A DNA stretch of 64,000 nt from Immundisolibacter sp049322795 (lineage in GTDB: Bacteria > Pseudomonadota > Gammaproteobacteria > Immundisolibacterales > Immundisolibacteraceae). The notes beneath the pieces were generated by a model, which was given only the letters and a program-made list of their open reading frames with translations, ran no database searches and was not told the DNA's origin. The stretch is taken from contig JBMOQH010000014.1 in assembly GCA_049322795.1 (NCBI GenBank), positions 124,001 to 188,000 of the forward strand, written 5' to 3'. Every line of letters starts with the position of its first letter. Within the stretch, counting starts at the first letter, position 1. Both the position numbers and the translations under genes were made by a program. Below, piece after piece: positions 43,329 to 51,381 of this stretch.

Positions 43329-46055
43329 ATGCCCGAATCACCGCTGATCGTCCTGGTGGACGGCTCGTCCTACCTGTTCCGTGCCTTCCACGCGCTGCCG
43401 CCGTTGACCAACTCGCAGGGCCAGCCGACGGGCGTGACCTACGGCGTCGTCAACATGCTGCGCCGGCTGGAGCGCGACTACCCGGAAGCCCACATCGCGG
43501 TGGTGTTCGACGCCAAGGGGCCGACGTTTCGCCACGAGACCTTCGCCGACTACAAGGCCAACCGCCCGCCCATGCCGGACGATCTGGCCGTGCAGATCGC
43601 GCCGACGCAGGCGCTGGTGCGGGCATTGGGTCTCCCGCTGCTGGTGGTCGAGGGCGTGGAGGCGGACGACGTGATCGGCACGCTGGCGCGGCGCGCCGCC
43701 GCGCGCGGCGAGCAGGTGCTGATCTCCACCGCCGACAAGGACCTGGCGCAGCTGGTGGACGGGCAGGTACGCCTGGTCAACACCATGAGCAACACGGTGC
43801 TCGACGTCGCCGGCGTCGTGGACAAGTTCGGCGTGCCGCCGGAGTTGATCGCCGACTTCCTGGCCCTGACCGGCGACACGGTGGACAACATTCCGGGCGT
43901 GCCCAAGGTCGGCCCCAAGACGGCCGCCAAGTGGTTGCAGGAATATGGCTCGCTCGACGGCGTGATCGCCAACGCCGACAAGGTGGGCGGCAAGGTGGGC
44001 GAGAGCCTGCGCGAGACGCTGGACGCGCTGCCGCTGTACCGGGATCTGGCCACCGTGCGCTGCGACGTGCCGCTCGACATCGATCCCGACAATCTCAACC
44101 GCGCCGCGCCGGACGTGGCGGCGCTCCGGCAGTTGTTCACGCGGCTCGAGTTCAAGTCCTGGCTGAAGGAACTCGACCAGGGCGCGCCCGATACGCCGCC
44201 CGCTCCGGCCGGCCCGACCGGCGATGTCGCGGCGCCGGCCATCGACCGCGACGCCTACGAGACCGTCCTCGACATGGACACGCTCGAGCGCTGGTGCGAA
44301 CGCCTCGCCGGCGCCAACGCCTTTGCCTTCGACCTTGAAACCGACGCGCTCGACCCGATCACCGCGCGCCTGGTCGGCGTGTCGTTTGCCTGCGAGCCCG
44401 GGCAGGCCGCCTATGTACCGGTCGGCCACGACTACCCCGGCGCGCCCGATCAGCTGCCCGCCGACGCGGTGCTCGCACGCCTGAAACCGCTGCTGGAGGC
44501 CGACCCGCCGCGCGTCATCGGCCAGGGCTTCAAGTTCGACTACACGGTGCTCGCCCGGCACGGCGTCGCGGTGGCCGGCCCGGCCTTCGACACCATGCTC
44601 GAGTCCTACGTGCTCGACAGCACCGCCAGCCGGCACGACATGGACACGCTCGCCGCGCGCCATCTCGGCCACACCACCATCACCTTCAAGGACGTGGCCG
44701 GCAGCGGCAGCAAGCAGATCACCTTCAACCAGGTGGACCTCGCCACCGTCACGCGCTACGCGGCCGAGGACGCCGACGTGACGCTGCGCCTGCACCGGCA
44801 CTTCTGGCCGCGCATCGAGGCCGAACCGACGCTGAAGCGGGTGTTCGAGACCATCGAGATGCCGCTGTTGCCGGTGCTCTCGCGCATCGAGCGTCACGGC
44901 GTGCTCATCGACGCCGCGCTGCTGCGCCGCCAGAGCGGCGAACTCGCCGAGTCCATGCTGCGCCTGGAAGCCGAAGCCCACGCGCTCGCCGGGCGGCCGT
45001 TCAACCTCGGCTCGCCGCTGCAGATCCAGCAGATTCTGTACGACGAGCAGAAACTGCCGGTGCTGGGTCGCACGCCCAAGGGCCAGCCGTCCACCGCCGA
45101 GGACGTGCTGCAGGAACTCGCCCTGCACTACCCGCTGCCGCGGGTGATCCTGGAGCACCGCAGCCTGTCGAAGCTGCGCTCCACCTACACCGACAAGCTG
45201 CCGGCGCAGGTCAACCCGGCCACCGGGCGGGTGCATACCTCGTATCACCAGGCGGTGGCCTCGACCGGCCGGCTGTCCTCGTCCGATCCGAACCTGCAGA
45301 ACATCCCGGTGCGGACGGCCGAGGGCCGGCGCATCCGCCAGGCCTTCATCGCGCCGCCGGGCTGCTTGCTCCTGTCGGCGGACTACTCGCAGATCGAGCT
45401 GCGCATCATGGCCCACCTGTCCGGCGACGCCGGCCTGCGGCGCGCGTTTGCCGAGGGCGCCGACGTGCACCGCGCCACCGCCGGCGAGATCTTCGGCGTC
45501 GCAGCCGAGGGCGTGAGCGCCGAGCAGCGGCGCGCCGCCAAGGCCATCAACTTCGGCCTCATCTACGGCATGTCGGCGTTCGGGCTTGCGCAGCAGCTCG
45601 GCATCGACCGCGGCGCCGCGCAACGCTACGTGGACCAGTACTTCGAGCGCTACCCCGGCGTGCGCGCCTACATGGACCTGACGCGCCAGCAGGCGCGCGA
45701 GCGCGGTTACGTCGAGACCGTGTTCGGGCGGCGCCTGTACCTGCCGGACATCCGCGCCGGCAACGCGCAGCGCCGCCAATACGCCGAGCGCACCGCCATC
45801 AACGCGCCCATGCAGGGCACGGCAGCGGACCTGATCAAGCTCGCCATGATCCGCATCGACCGCTGGCTGCGTGACAATGGCGAGCCGGCGCGCATGATCC
45901 TGCAGGTGCACGACGAGCTGGTGTTCGAGCTGCCGCGGGAGCGGGCAGACGCGCTGCGCGACGAGGTGGCCGCCCTGATGACCGCCGACAGCCCGCTCGA
46001 CGTGCCGCTCGAGGTCGAGACCGGCCTTGGCACCAACTGGGACGAGGCGCACTGA
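43329..46055 (+). CDS. polA: DNA polymerase I
   Basis: A 908-residue repair and Okazaki-fragment polymerase. The 5'-3' exonuclease fills the first 290 residues, starting LVDGSSYLFRAFHALP. The 3'-5' proofreading domain is intact, with Asp335-Leu-Glu337. The polymerase has motif A with Asp685 in SADYSQIELR, and motif C HDELVF with Asp862. A TTG at 43308 could add seven residues, but the ATG at 43329 matches the family. It is divergent from DUF2782-thrB. Confidence 0.97.
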   Translation: MPESPLIVLVDGSSYLFRAFHALPPLTNSQGQPTGVTYGVVNMLRRLERDYPEAHIAVVFDAKGPTFRHETFADYKANRPPMPDDLAVQIAPTQALVRALGLPLLVVEGVEADDVIGTLARRAAARGEQVLISTADKDLAQLVDGQVRLVNTMSNTVLDVAGVVDKFGVPPELIADFLALTGDTVDNIPGVPKVGPKTAAKWLQEYGSLDGVIANADKVGGKVGESLRETLDALPLYRDLATVRCDVPLDIDPDNLNRAAPDVAALRQLFTRLEFKSWLKELDQGAPDTPPAPAGPTGDVAAPAIDRDAYETVLDMDTLERWCERLAGANAFAFDLETDALDPITARLVGVSFACEPGQAAYVPVGHDYPGAPDQLPADAVLARLKPLLEADPPRVIGQGFKFDYTVLARHGVAVAGPAFDTMLESYVLDSTASRHDMDTLAARHLGHTTITFKDVAGSGSKQITFNQVDLATVTRYAAEDADVTLRLHRHFWPRIEAEPTLKRVFETIEMPLLPVLSRIERHGVLIDAALLRRQSGELAESMLRLEAEAHALAGRPFNLGSPLQIQQILYDEQKLPVLGRTPKGQPSTAEDVLQELALHYPLPRVILEHRSLSKLRSTYTDKLPAQVNPATGRVHTSYHQAVASTGRLSSSDPNLQNIPVRTAEGRRIRQAFIAPPGCLLLSADYSQIELRIMAHLSGDAGLRRAFAEGADVHRATAGEIFGVAAEGVSAEQRRAAKAINFGLIYGMSAFGLAQQLGIDRGAAQRYVDQYFERYPGVRAYMDLTRQQARERGYVETVFGRRLYLPDIRAGNAQRRQYAERTAINAPMQGTAADLIKLAMIRIDRWLRDNGEPARMILQVHDELVFELPRERADALRDEVAALMTADSPLDVPLEVETGLGTNWDEAH

Positions 46056-46180
46056 GTCGAAAGCGGCAAAACGCCGTCCAGGGCGTGTTGCCTCCCGGCA
46101 CGGACTCACGCCCGCGCCAGGTGTTGAGGCATCCTTGCCCCAATCGCCTGGCTACGCATTTCATTGATGAGGAGACCACC

Positions 46181-47644
46181 ATGATTCCGTTCGAGAAACT
46201 CACCGCCCCGACGCGCCTTTTCATCAACGGCGCCTACCAGGACGCCAGCGGCGGCGCCTGCTTCGACAACATCAACCCGGCCACCGGCCAGTCCTTGGGC
46301 ACGGTGGCCAAGGGCACGGCGGCGGACATCGACCAGGCGGTCAAGGCCGCCCGCGCGGCCTTCGAGTCGGACGCCTGGGCCGGCATGGGGGCGGCGGATC
46401 GCGAACGCCTGCTGCACCGCTTCGCCGATCTCATCGAACAGAACGCCGCCACGCTCGCCGCGCTCGAGACCTACGACACCGGCAAGCCGTTTGGCGACGC
46501 CAGCAAGGTGGACCTGCCGCTGTCGGTGCAGACGCTGCGCTACTACGCCGGCTGGCCGTCCAAGCTGCGCGGCGAGACGGTGCCGGTGCGCGGGCCGTTC
46601 CTGACCTACACGCTGCGCGAGCCGATCGGCGTCATCGGCCAGATCGTGCCGTGGAACTTCCCGCTGTTCATGGCGGTGATGAAGCTCGCCCCGGCGCTGG
46701 CCGCCGGCAACACGGTGGTGCTGAAGCCGGCCGAGCAGACGCCGCTGACGGCGCTGTATCTGGGCAATCTCATCAACGAGGCCGGCTTTCCGCCGGGCGT
46801 GGTCAACATCGTCTCCGGCATCGGCACCGAGGCCGGCGAGGCGCTGATCACCCACCCGGACGTCGACAAGGTGGCCTTCACCGGCTCCACGCGCACTGGC
46901 CAGCACATCATGCGCCAGGCGGCCGGCACGCTGAAGCGCATCAGCCTCGAACTCGGCGGCAAGTCGCCGCACATCATCTTCGGCGATGCGGATCTGAAAT
47001 CGGCCATGCGCGCCATCGGCGCCGCCATCTTCTACAACCAGGGCGAGGTGTGCATCGCCGGCTCGCGCCTGTTCGTCGAAAAGCCTCTCTACGAGCAGGC
47101 GCTCGAGGCCGCCAGCCAGGCCGCGGCGCGCATGAAGGTGGGCGACCCCTTCGCCGAGGACACGCGCGTCGGGGCGCTGGTGTCCGAGCAGCACTGGAAG
47201 CGCGTGGACGAGTACGTGAAGCTCGGCGTCAGCGAGGGCGCCACGGTGGTGGCCGGCGGTGCGCCGGCCGACGTCGGTGGGCGCGGCTACTTCTACCAGC
47301 CGACCGTGTTGGCCGGCGTCAGCAACTCCATGCGCGTGGCGCAGGAGGAAATCTTCGGCCCCGTGCTGTCGGTGATCCCCTTCGAGGACGAGGCGGACGT
47401 GCTCGCGCTGGCCAACGACACCCAGTACGGCCTCGCCGCCGGGCTGTGGACGCAGAACGTCGGCAAGGCGCACCGCGTGGCACGCGCCATCAAGGCCGGC
47501 ACGGTGTACATCAACGCCTACGGCGTGCTGGACGCCGCGGCGCCGTTCGGCGGCTACAAGATGTCGGGTCTGGGGCGCGAGAACGGCGAGGAAGGCATCG
47601 CCATGTACACCGAGGTCAAGACCGTCTGGACCGGGCTCAAATAA
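46181..47644 (+). CDS. Aldehyde dehydrogenase family protein (BetB/ALDH type)
   Basis: A 487-residue NAD(P)-dependent aldehyde dehydrogenase. The NAD site includes VPWNFPLFMAVMK and FTGSTRTGQ. The catalytic Glu257 (LELGG) and Cys291 (GEVCIAGS) are in place. The sequence is of the betaine-aldehyde/indole-acetaldehyde/phenylacetaldehyde group, but no choline genes are near, so a narrower name is not justified. The ATG has GAGGAGA upstream. A short-chain reductase follows after two REP-like elements. Confidence 0.9.
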   Translation: MIPFEKLTAPTRLFINGAYQDASGGACFDNINPATGQSLGTVAKGTAADIDQAVKAARAAFESDAWAGMGAADRERLLHRFADLIEQNAATLAALETYDTGKPFGDASKVDLPLSVQTLRYYAGWPSKLRGETVPVRGPFLTYTLREPIGVIGQIVPWNFPLFMAVMKLAPALAAGNTVVLKPAEQTPLTALYLGNLINEAGFPPGVVNIVSGIGTEAGEALITHPDVDKVAFTGSTRTGQHIMRQAAGTLKRISLELGGKSPHIIFGDADLKSAMRAIGAAIFYNQGEVCIAGSRLFVEKPLYEQALEAASQAAARMKVGDPFAEDTRVGALVSEQHWKRVDEYVKLGVSEGATVVAGGAPADVGGRGYFYQPTVLAGVSNSMRVAQEEIFGPVLSVIPFEDEADVLALANDTQYGLAAGLWTQNVGKAHRVARAIKAGTVYINAYGVLDAAAPFGGYKMSGLGRENGEEGIAMYTEVKTVWTGLK

Positions 47645-47673
47645 GCGCCGGAGGGTTCGCTGGCCACGGCGGT

Positions 47674-47750
47674 TTCGCGGCGAGGGCGCCGCTCCCACGA
47701 TCCAGGTTGTGGGAGGTCCCCCGTGGGAGGCCCGCCCCCGGGCCGAATGA
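47674..47750 (+). repeat. REP-like inverted pair, element 1
   Basis: Two GC-rich palindromic units face each other. One starts TTCGCGGCGAGGGCGCC and ends GCTCCCAC. The other starts CGTGGGAGGCCCGCC and ends GGGCCGAATGA. An extra GTGGGAGG copy lies between them. The sequence style matches the REP elements of Pseudomonas and Xanthomonas (GTGGGAGC...GCGAA). Confidence 0.8.
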
Positions 47751-47769
47751 TTTGAGTTGACTCGGAACA

Positions 47770-47850
47770 TTCGCGGCGGGGGCGCCGCTCCCACAGCACC
47801 GCCGCCTGTGGGAGGCCCGCCTGTGGGAGGCCCGCCCTCGGGCCGAATGA
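47770..47850 (+). repeat. REP-like inverted pair, element 2
   Basis: This is a near copy of element 1, 20 bp further on, in the same orientation: TTCGCGGCGGGGGCGCC...CTCCCAC, an inner GTGGGAGGCCCGCC, and GTGGGAGGCCCGCCC...GGGCCGAATGA at the end. The unit GTGGGAGGCCCGCC is doubled, suggesting recent slippage or stepwise growth. It ends 23 bp before the SDR start. Confidence 0.8.
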
Positions 47851-47873
47851 ATCCCTAAAGGAGAACACCCCAC

Positions 47874-48656
47874 ATGGACATCAACCTCAAGGGCAAGGTC
47901 GCCGTCGTCACCGGCGGGCGCCAGGGCATCGGCCACGGCATCACGCAGGCCTTTCTCGAAGCCGGCGCGAGCGTGCTCACCTGCGCCCGCGACGGCGCCG
48001 GCCTGGACGCGGAAATCGCCAAATGGCGCACCACGCACGGCGAGCGCGTGGCCGGCATCGCGGCCGACGTCGGCAAAGGCGAGGACATCGAGCGGCTGAT
48101 GGCCGAGGCCACGGCCCGCTTCGGCGGCATCGACGTGCTGGTCAACAACGCCGCCACGTCGCAGGCCGGCACGCTCACCGGCCTCAGCGACGAGCAGTGG
48201 CACACGGAGTTCGACGTCAAGCTGCTGGCCATGATCCGCACCGCCCGCGCCGCGGTGCCGCTGATGCTGGCCCGTGGCGGCGGCAGCATCGTCAACATCA
48301 ACGCCATCTTCGCCCGCCAGCCGGACATGACGTTTTATGCCTCGAGCGTGGTGCGCGCCGGGTGCCTGTCCTTCACCAAGCTGCTGGCCAAGGAATACGC
48401 CGCCCAAGGCATTCGCGCCAACGCGATTGGTCTCGGACTTGTGGAAACGCCGGCCTGGCAGGCCTGGCACGACCCGGCGCAGGGTAGCTATGCGGATTTC
48501 CTGACCTCGACCGCCTCGTATTACCGCGTGCCGATGGGCCGCATCGGGCAGGTGCGGGAAGTGGCCAACGTGGCGCTGTTTCTGGCCTCGGACGCCGCCA
48601 GCTACGTGACCGGCGCCCAGCTGGACGTCGACGGCGGCATGGCGGCGTATACCTAA
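47874..48656 (+). CDS. Atypical short-chain dehydrogenase/reductase family protein
   Basis: A 260-residue SDR with a normal cofactor region (TGGRQGIGHGI), NNAAT and a C-terminal YVTGAQLDVDGG. The usual catalytic YxxxK is not found: at that place the sequence reads TFYASSVVRAGCLSF, where Ser and Arg occupy the Tyr and Lys positions if the following TKLLAKE helix is aligned. Similar Ser/Arg variants occur in a branch of FabG-like proteins of unclear activity. The ATG has AAGGAG upstream. It may act with the aldehyde dehydrogenase before it. Confidence 0.82.
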   Translation: MDINLKGKVAVVTGGRQGIGHGITQAFLEAGASVLTCARDGAGLDAEIAKWRTTHGERVAGIAADVGKGEDIERLMAEATARFGGIDVLVNNAATSQAGTLTGLSDEQWHTEFDVKLLAMIRTARAAVPLMLARGGGSIVNINAIFARQPDMTFYASSVVRAGCLSFTKLLAKEYAAQGIRANAIGLGLVETPAWQAWHDPAQGSYADFLTSTASYYRVPMGRIGQVREVANVALFLASDAASYVTGAQLDVDGGMAAYT

Positions 48657-48677
48657 CCGCAGCGCGGCGCCGCCAAA

Positions 48678-48709
48678 ACAGAACGGGGCGCCGAAGCGCC
48701 CCGTTCTGT
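48678..48709. terminator. Terminator between the SDR and PEP-CTERM genes
   Basis: A perfect 14-bp stem ACAGAACGGGGCGC and its complement with loop CGAA. On the minus strand the stem is followed by TTTT, a good end for the PEP-CTERM gene. On the plus strand the T tract is weak, so it mainly serves the minus-strand transcript. Confidence 0.85.
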
Positions 48710-48729
48710 CAGCTCGATCTGGACAGCTA

Positions 48730-49896
48730 TCAAGCCGCCGCTTTGTCCTTCCTGCGGCGCAGGCTTACACCCGCCGCCAACAGGCCACCCGCGATCAAGG
48801 CCAAGCTACCCGGGGCCGGCACTACTGGTGGCCGGGACGGCTGGACTGCGCGCCCGATGAACAGCTGCTCATATCCATTGTTCAGCGCCTTGCCGAAACC
48901 GTTGTCGGTGCCGGTGCAGATGACCGCATCCTTGTTGGTACCGAATAGCGTTGGATCGCAGCCCATGCGGAAGTCCACGTGCATGACGGCCGTGAGATTG
49001 CCAGCAGCAATCAAGTCCGCAAGCAGCGCATTCAGCTCCGGGAACAGGATGGCGTACGCCGCGTGGTCGGCTCCCAGATTGTGGTCGATCGGCGCCGACG
49101 CGCCTGGCGTGCCGCAGGAGACGGGCAACGGCGGGGTGCCGCTCACGCACAGAGCACCGCCCGACAACACGTAGTCGGTGTTCGCATTGCTATTGCCGTC
49201 AGGACCCGTTTTATCCGACGTATAACTCGTAACGTCGCCGTTGACCGTGCCGCCGCCTCCCTCGGACACCAGCGCATATTTGCCGTTGTTGTTCGTGAAG
49301 TCGAAGGTGCCGTAGGTTGTAAGGCCATCGGCGCTGGTCACCGTGATCTGGGCCCAGACCGCCAGCGACTCGGCGGCAGTGCCGTTACTCTTTTCCTGGT
49401 TGTTATTGAAGAAGAATACGAGTGCATCGCCACCCAAGAAGGTCGACAACGACCCCACGGTCGCATCCCAAGTGGTGGGTTTGTCACCCGTGAAAGCTGA
49501 CACCTGCCCGGGATCCGTGGCCGGATAGGTAACGCTGCCAACCGTGGTACCACCCGTCTGGAAGAACGCCACGCCAGAGCTGTTCGGCGTGCTGTAGGCA
49601 TCGTCCATGCCGGCGAAATTCTCATTGATCGGCTTGCCGCCGGCACCGGTTGCGATCACCACCAAGTCCTTGATCTTCCCAGGCGTCGAGTCTACGTTGT
49701 ACTCGCAACCTGAGTACGCTTGGTTCTCCTGCTTGCAGGCGATCGGGAGGGAATAGGACTGTGCGTCGCCGTACTGGACGTAGTTGATGCCGTTCAGGTC
49801 GATGGCAGCGCTGACGACTGGCGCAAAACCAGCCCCTAATGGCACCAGAGCCAGCGCGAGGGAGGCCGTGAGCTTACGGCGGATAACAATTGGCAT
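48730..49896 (-). CDS. PEP-CTERM sorting-domain protein
   Basis: A 388-residue exported protein. The ATG at 49896 has CAGGAG eight bases upstream and gives a clean signal peptide (ASLALALVPLGAGFAPVVSA); an ATG at 49971 with AAGGT would add 25 residues. The body is a low-complexity, Asn/Gly/Thr-rich beta region with few cysteines. The C terminus has VPAPGSLALIAGGLLAAG followed by LRRRKDKAAA: a Pro motif, a hydrophobic helix and a basic tail, the exosortase-sorting signal. It is therefore probably processed by an exosortase and linked to the surface or biofilm matrix. No exosortase gene is in the window. Function unknown. Confidence 0.85.
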   Translation of the reverse strand: MPIVIRRKLTASLALALVPLGAGFAPVVSAAIDLNGINYVQYGDAQSYSLPIACKQENQAYSGCEYNVDSTPGKIKDLVVIATGAGGKPINENFAGMDDAYSTPNSSGVAFFQTGGTTVGSVTYPATDPGQVSAFTGDKPTTWDATVGSLSTFLGGDALVFFFNNNQEKSNGTAAESLAVWAQITVTSADGLTTYGTFDFTNNNGKYALVSEGGGGTVNGDVTSYTSDKTGPDGNSNANTDYVLSGGALCVSGTPPLPVSCGTPGASAPIDHNLGADHAAYAILFPELNALLADLIAAGNLTAVMHVDFRMGCDPTLFGTNKDAVICTGTDNGFGKALNNGYEQLFIGRAVQPSRPPVVPAPGSLALIAGGLLAAGVSLRRRKDKAAA

Positions 49897-50186
49897 CGTC
49901 GCCACTCCTGGGGTTTGCTCGGGGCTCGCGGTCTGCGTTCCTTTTTTCTGTGTTAGCACGTTTCGGGCCATAACAATTACCTTCTGATTTTTAATGATTT
50001 TTATAAAAACGATCGGCGGACGCGCGCCAGATCGCAAAAAAACCTGACAAGTGTCCGGTTGTTTGAGACGCCAGCGGGGCCGAATGACTGATAAGGCCTT
50101 CACACAAATAGAATAATAGCCTTACAATCATCATCTTACGAAAGTAAAAATTTCTGACACCGACGTCGCCGGCGCGGCCGGCCCCA

Positions 50187-51260
50187 TCAAAACCACCGCC
50201 GGCGCTTGAAATACAGCAGCATGCCCCCGGCCAGCGCCAGCATCACCAGCCACAGCGCCGGGTAACCGAAGTCCCAGTGCAGTTCCGGCATGGCCCAGGG
50301 GCTGGTCTGGTTGACGCTGAAGTTCATGCCGTACACGCCGACCAGGAAAGTCAGCGGGATGAAGATGGTGGCGATCACGGTCAGCACCTTCATCACCTCG
50401 TTCTGGCGGTTGCTGACGCTCGACAGGTACACGTCGAGCATGCCGGCCAGCATGTCGCGGTAGCTTTCCAGCAGCTCGATGATCTGCACCGCGTGGTCGT
50501 GGATGTCGCGGAAATAGATGCGCGTCGGCTCCGGGATCAGCGGCGAGTCGCCGCGTGCCAGGCTGGCCAGCACGTCGCGCGCCGGCCATACGGCGCGGCG
50601 GATCAGCAGCGTTTCGCGTTTCAGGCGGTGCAGTTCGTGCAGGGCGTCCGGGCCGGGCTGATCCAGCAGCTCGGTTTCGAGGTCCTCGATGCGCTCGCCG
50701 AGCGCCTCCAGCACCGGAAAGGCGTGATCGACCACGGCGTCCAGCAGGGCATGCGCCAGGCGGTCGGCGCCGGCGCGGCGCAGGCGGCTGGCCGGATCGC
50801 GCAGGCGGTTTCGCACGTCCGCGAAAAGATCGTCGCTGCCGTGGTAGACGCTGACCACGTAATCGGCGCCGAGGAACAGCGCGAAATCGTGTACCACGGC
50901 GCGCTGAGCGCCCTGCGTCAGGCAGCGCAGCTCGAGAAACAGGTGATCGTCGAACACGTCCAGTTTCGGCCGCTGGCCGTGGTTCATCACGTCCTCGAGC
51001 GCCAGCGGGTGCAGGCCGAAGGCCTCCCCGACGCGCCGCAAGTCCTCCACCCGGGGCGTGCCGGCAAAGTGCAGCCACAGCACCGCGTCACTCTGGCGCA
51101 GCGCGGCCGGGTCGTCGGCCAGGCCGGGGCGGTCGTGCCGGATGGCGCCGGCGTCGTAGAGCAGGGTGTGCGCCACGGTCGTCGGCGCCACCGGCAAGGG
51201 GCGCAGCTCGCCGGGGGCGCTGCCGGGTGGAGGGTATTTCTTGTGGAAAAGCTCGATCAT
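50187..51260 (-). CDS. corA: CorA family magnesium/cobalt transporter
   Basis: A 357-residue divalent cation channel. The large N-terminal cytoplasmic domain and long helices precede two transmembrane segments at the C terminus, the first ending in the selectivity signature GMN (YGMNFSVN). The final KRRRWF is basic, as in CorA. GGAG lies upstream of the ATG. It is divergent from cysJ. Zinc exporter ZntB is a relative, but the GMN surroundings fit CorA. Confidence 0.93.
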   Translation of the reverse strand: MIELFHKKYPPPGSAPGELRPLPVAPTTVAHTLLYDAGAIRHDRPGLADDPAALRQSDAVLWLHFAGTPRVEDLRRVGEAFGLHPLALEDVMNHGQRPKLDVFDDHLFLELRCLTQGAQRAVVHDFALFLGADYVVSVYHGSDDLFADVRNRLRDPASRLRRAGADRLAHALLDAVVDHAFPVLEALGERIEDLETELLDQPGPDALHELHRLKRETLLIRRAVWPARDVLASLARGDSPLIPEPTRIYFRDIHDHAVQIIELLESYRDMLAGMLDVYLSSVSNRQNEVMKVLTVIATIFIPLTFLVGVYGMNFSVNQTSPWAMPELHWDFGYPALWLVMLALAGGMLLYFKRRRWF

Positions 51261-51321
51261 GCCGGGGCTCCGTGTGGCCGAGTGTTATGCCGATTCGGAA
51301 TGTGCAGCCGAGGAAATATTT

Positions 51322-51351
51322 TTTCTCTCGTATATGCACGCTTTCTATAAT
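51322..51351 (+). promoter_or_regulatory. Candidate cysJ promoter in an AT-rich island
   Basis: A perfect -10 box TATAAT lies at 51346-51351, 31 bases before the cysJ start, in an AT-rich stretch that stands out from the surrounding GC-rich DNA. There is no good -35 box at the right distance (TTCTCT), which is usual for promoters that need the activator CysB. CysB control is inferred from gene content only. Confidence 0.5.
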
Positions 51352-51381
51352 GATCAGCTTTTTACGCTCCAGCCGGCTGTC

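Noticed and set aside
43338..46109. Minus-strand open frame of 923 codons opposite polA
   Set aside because: It mirrors polA exactly and has the same composition artefact; no motif or ribosome site supports it.
46181..47644. Betaine aldehyde dehydrogenase of a choline pathway
   Set aside because: No betA, betI or choline transporter lies nearby, and the family-wide motifs do not single out betaine aldehyde.
47674..47850. CRISPR array
   Set aside because: The repeated units are palindromic, of unequal spacing and only two to three copies; they fit REP elements instead.
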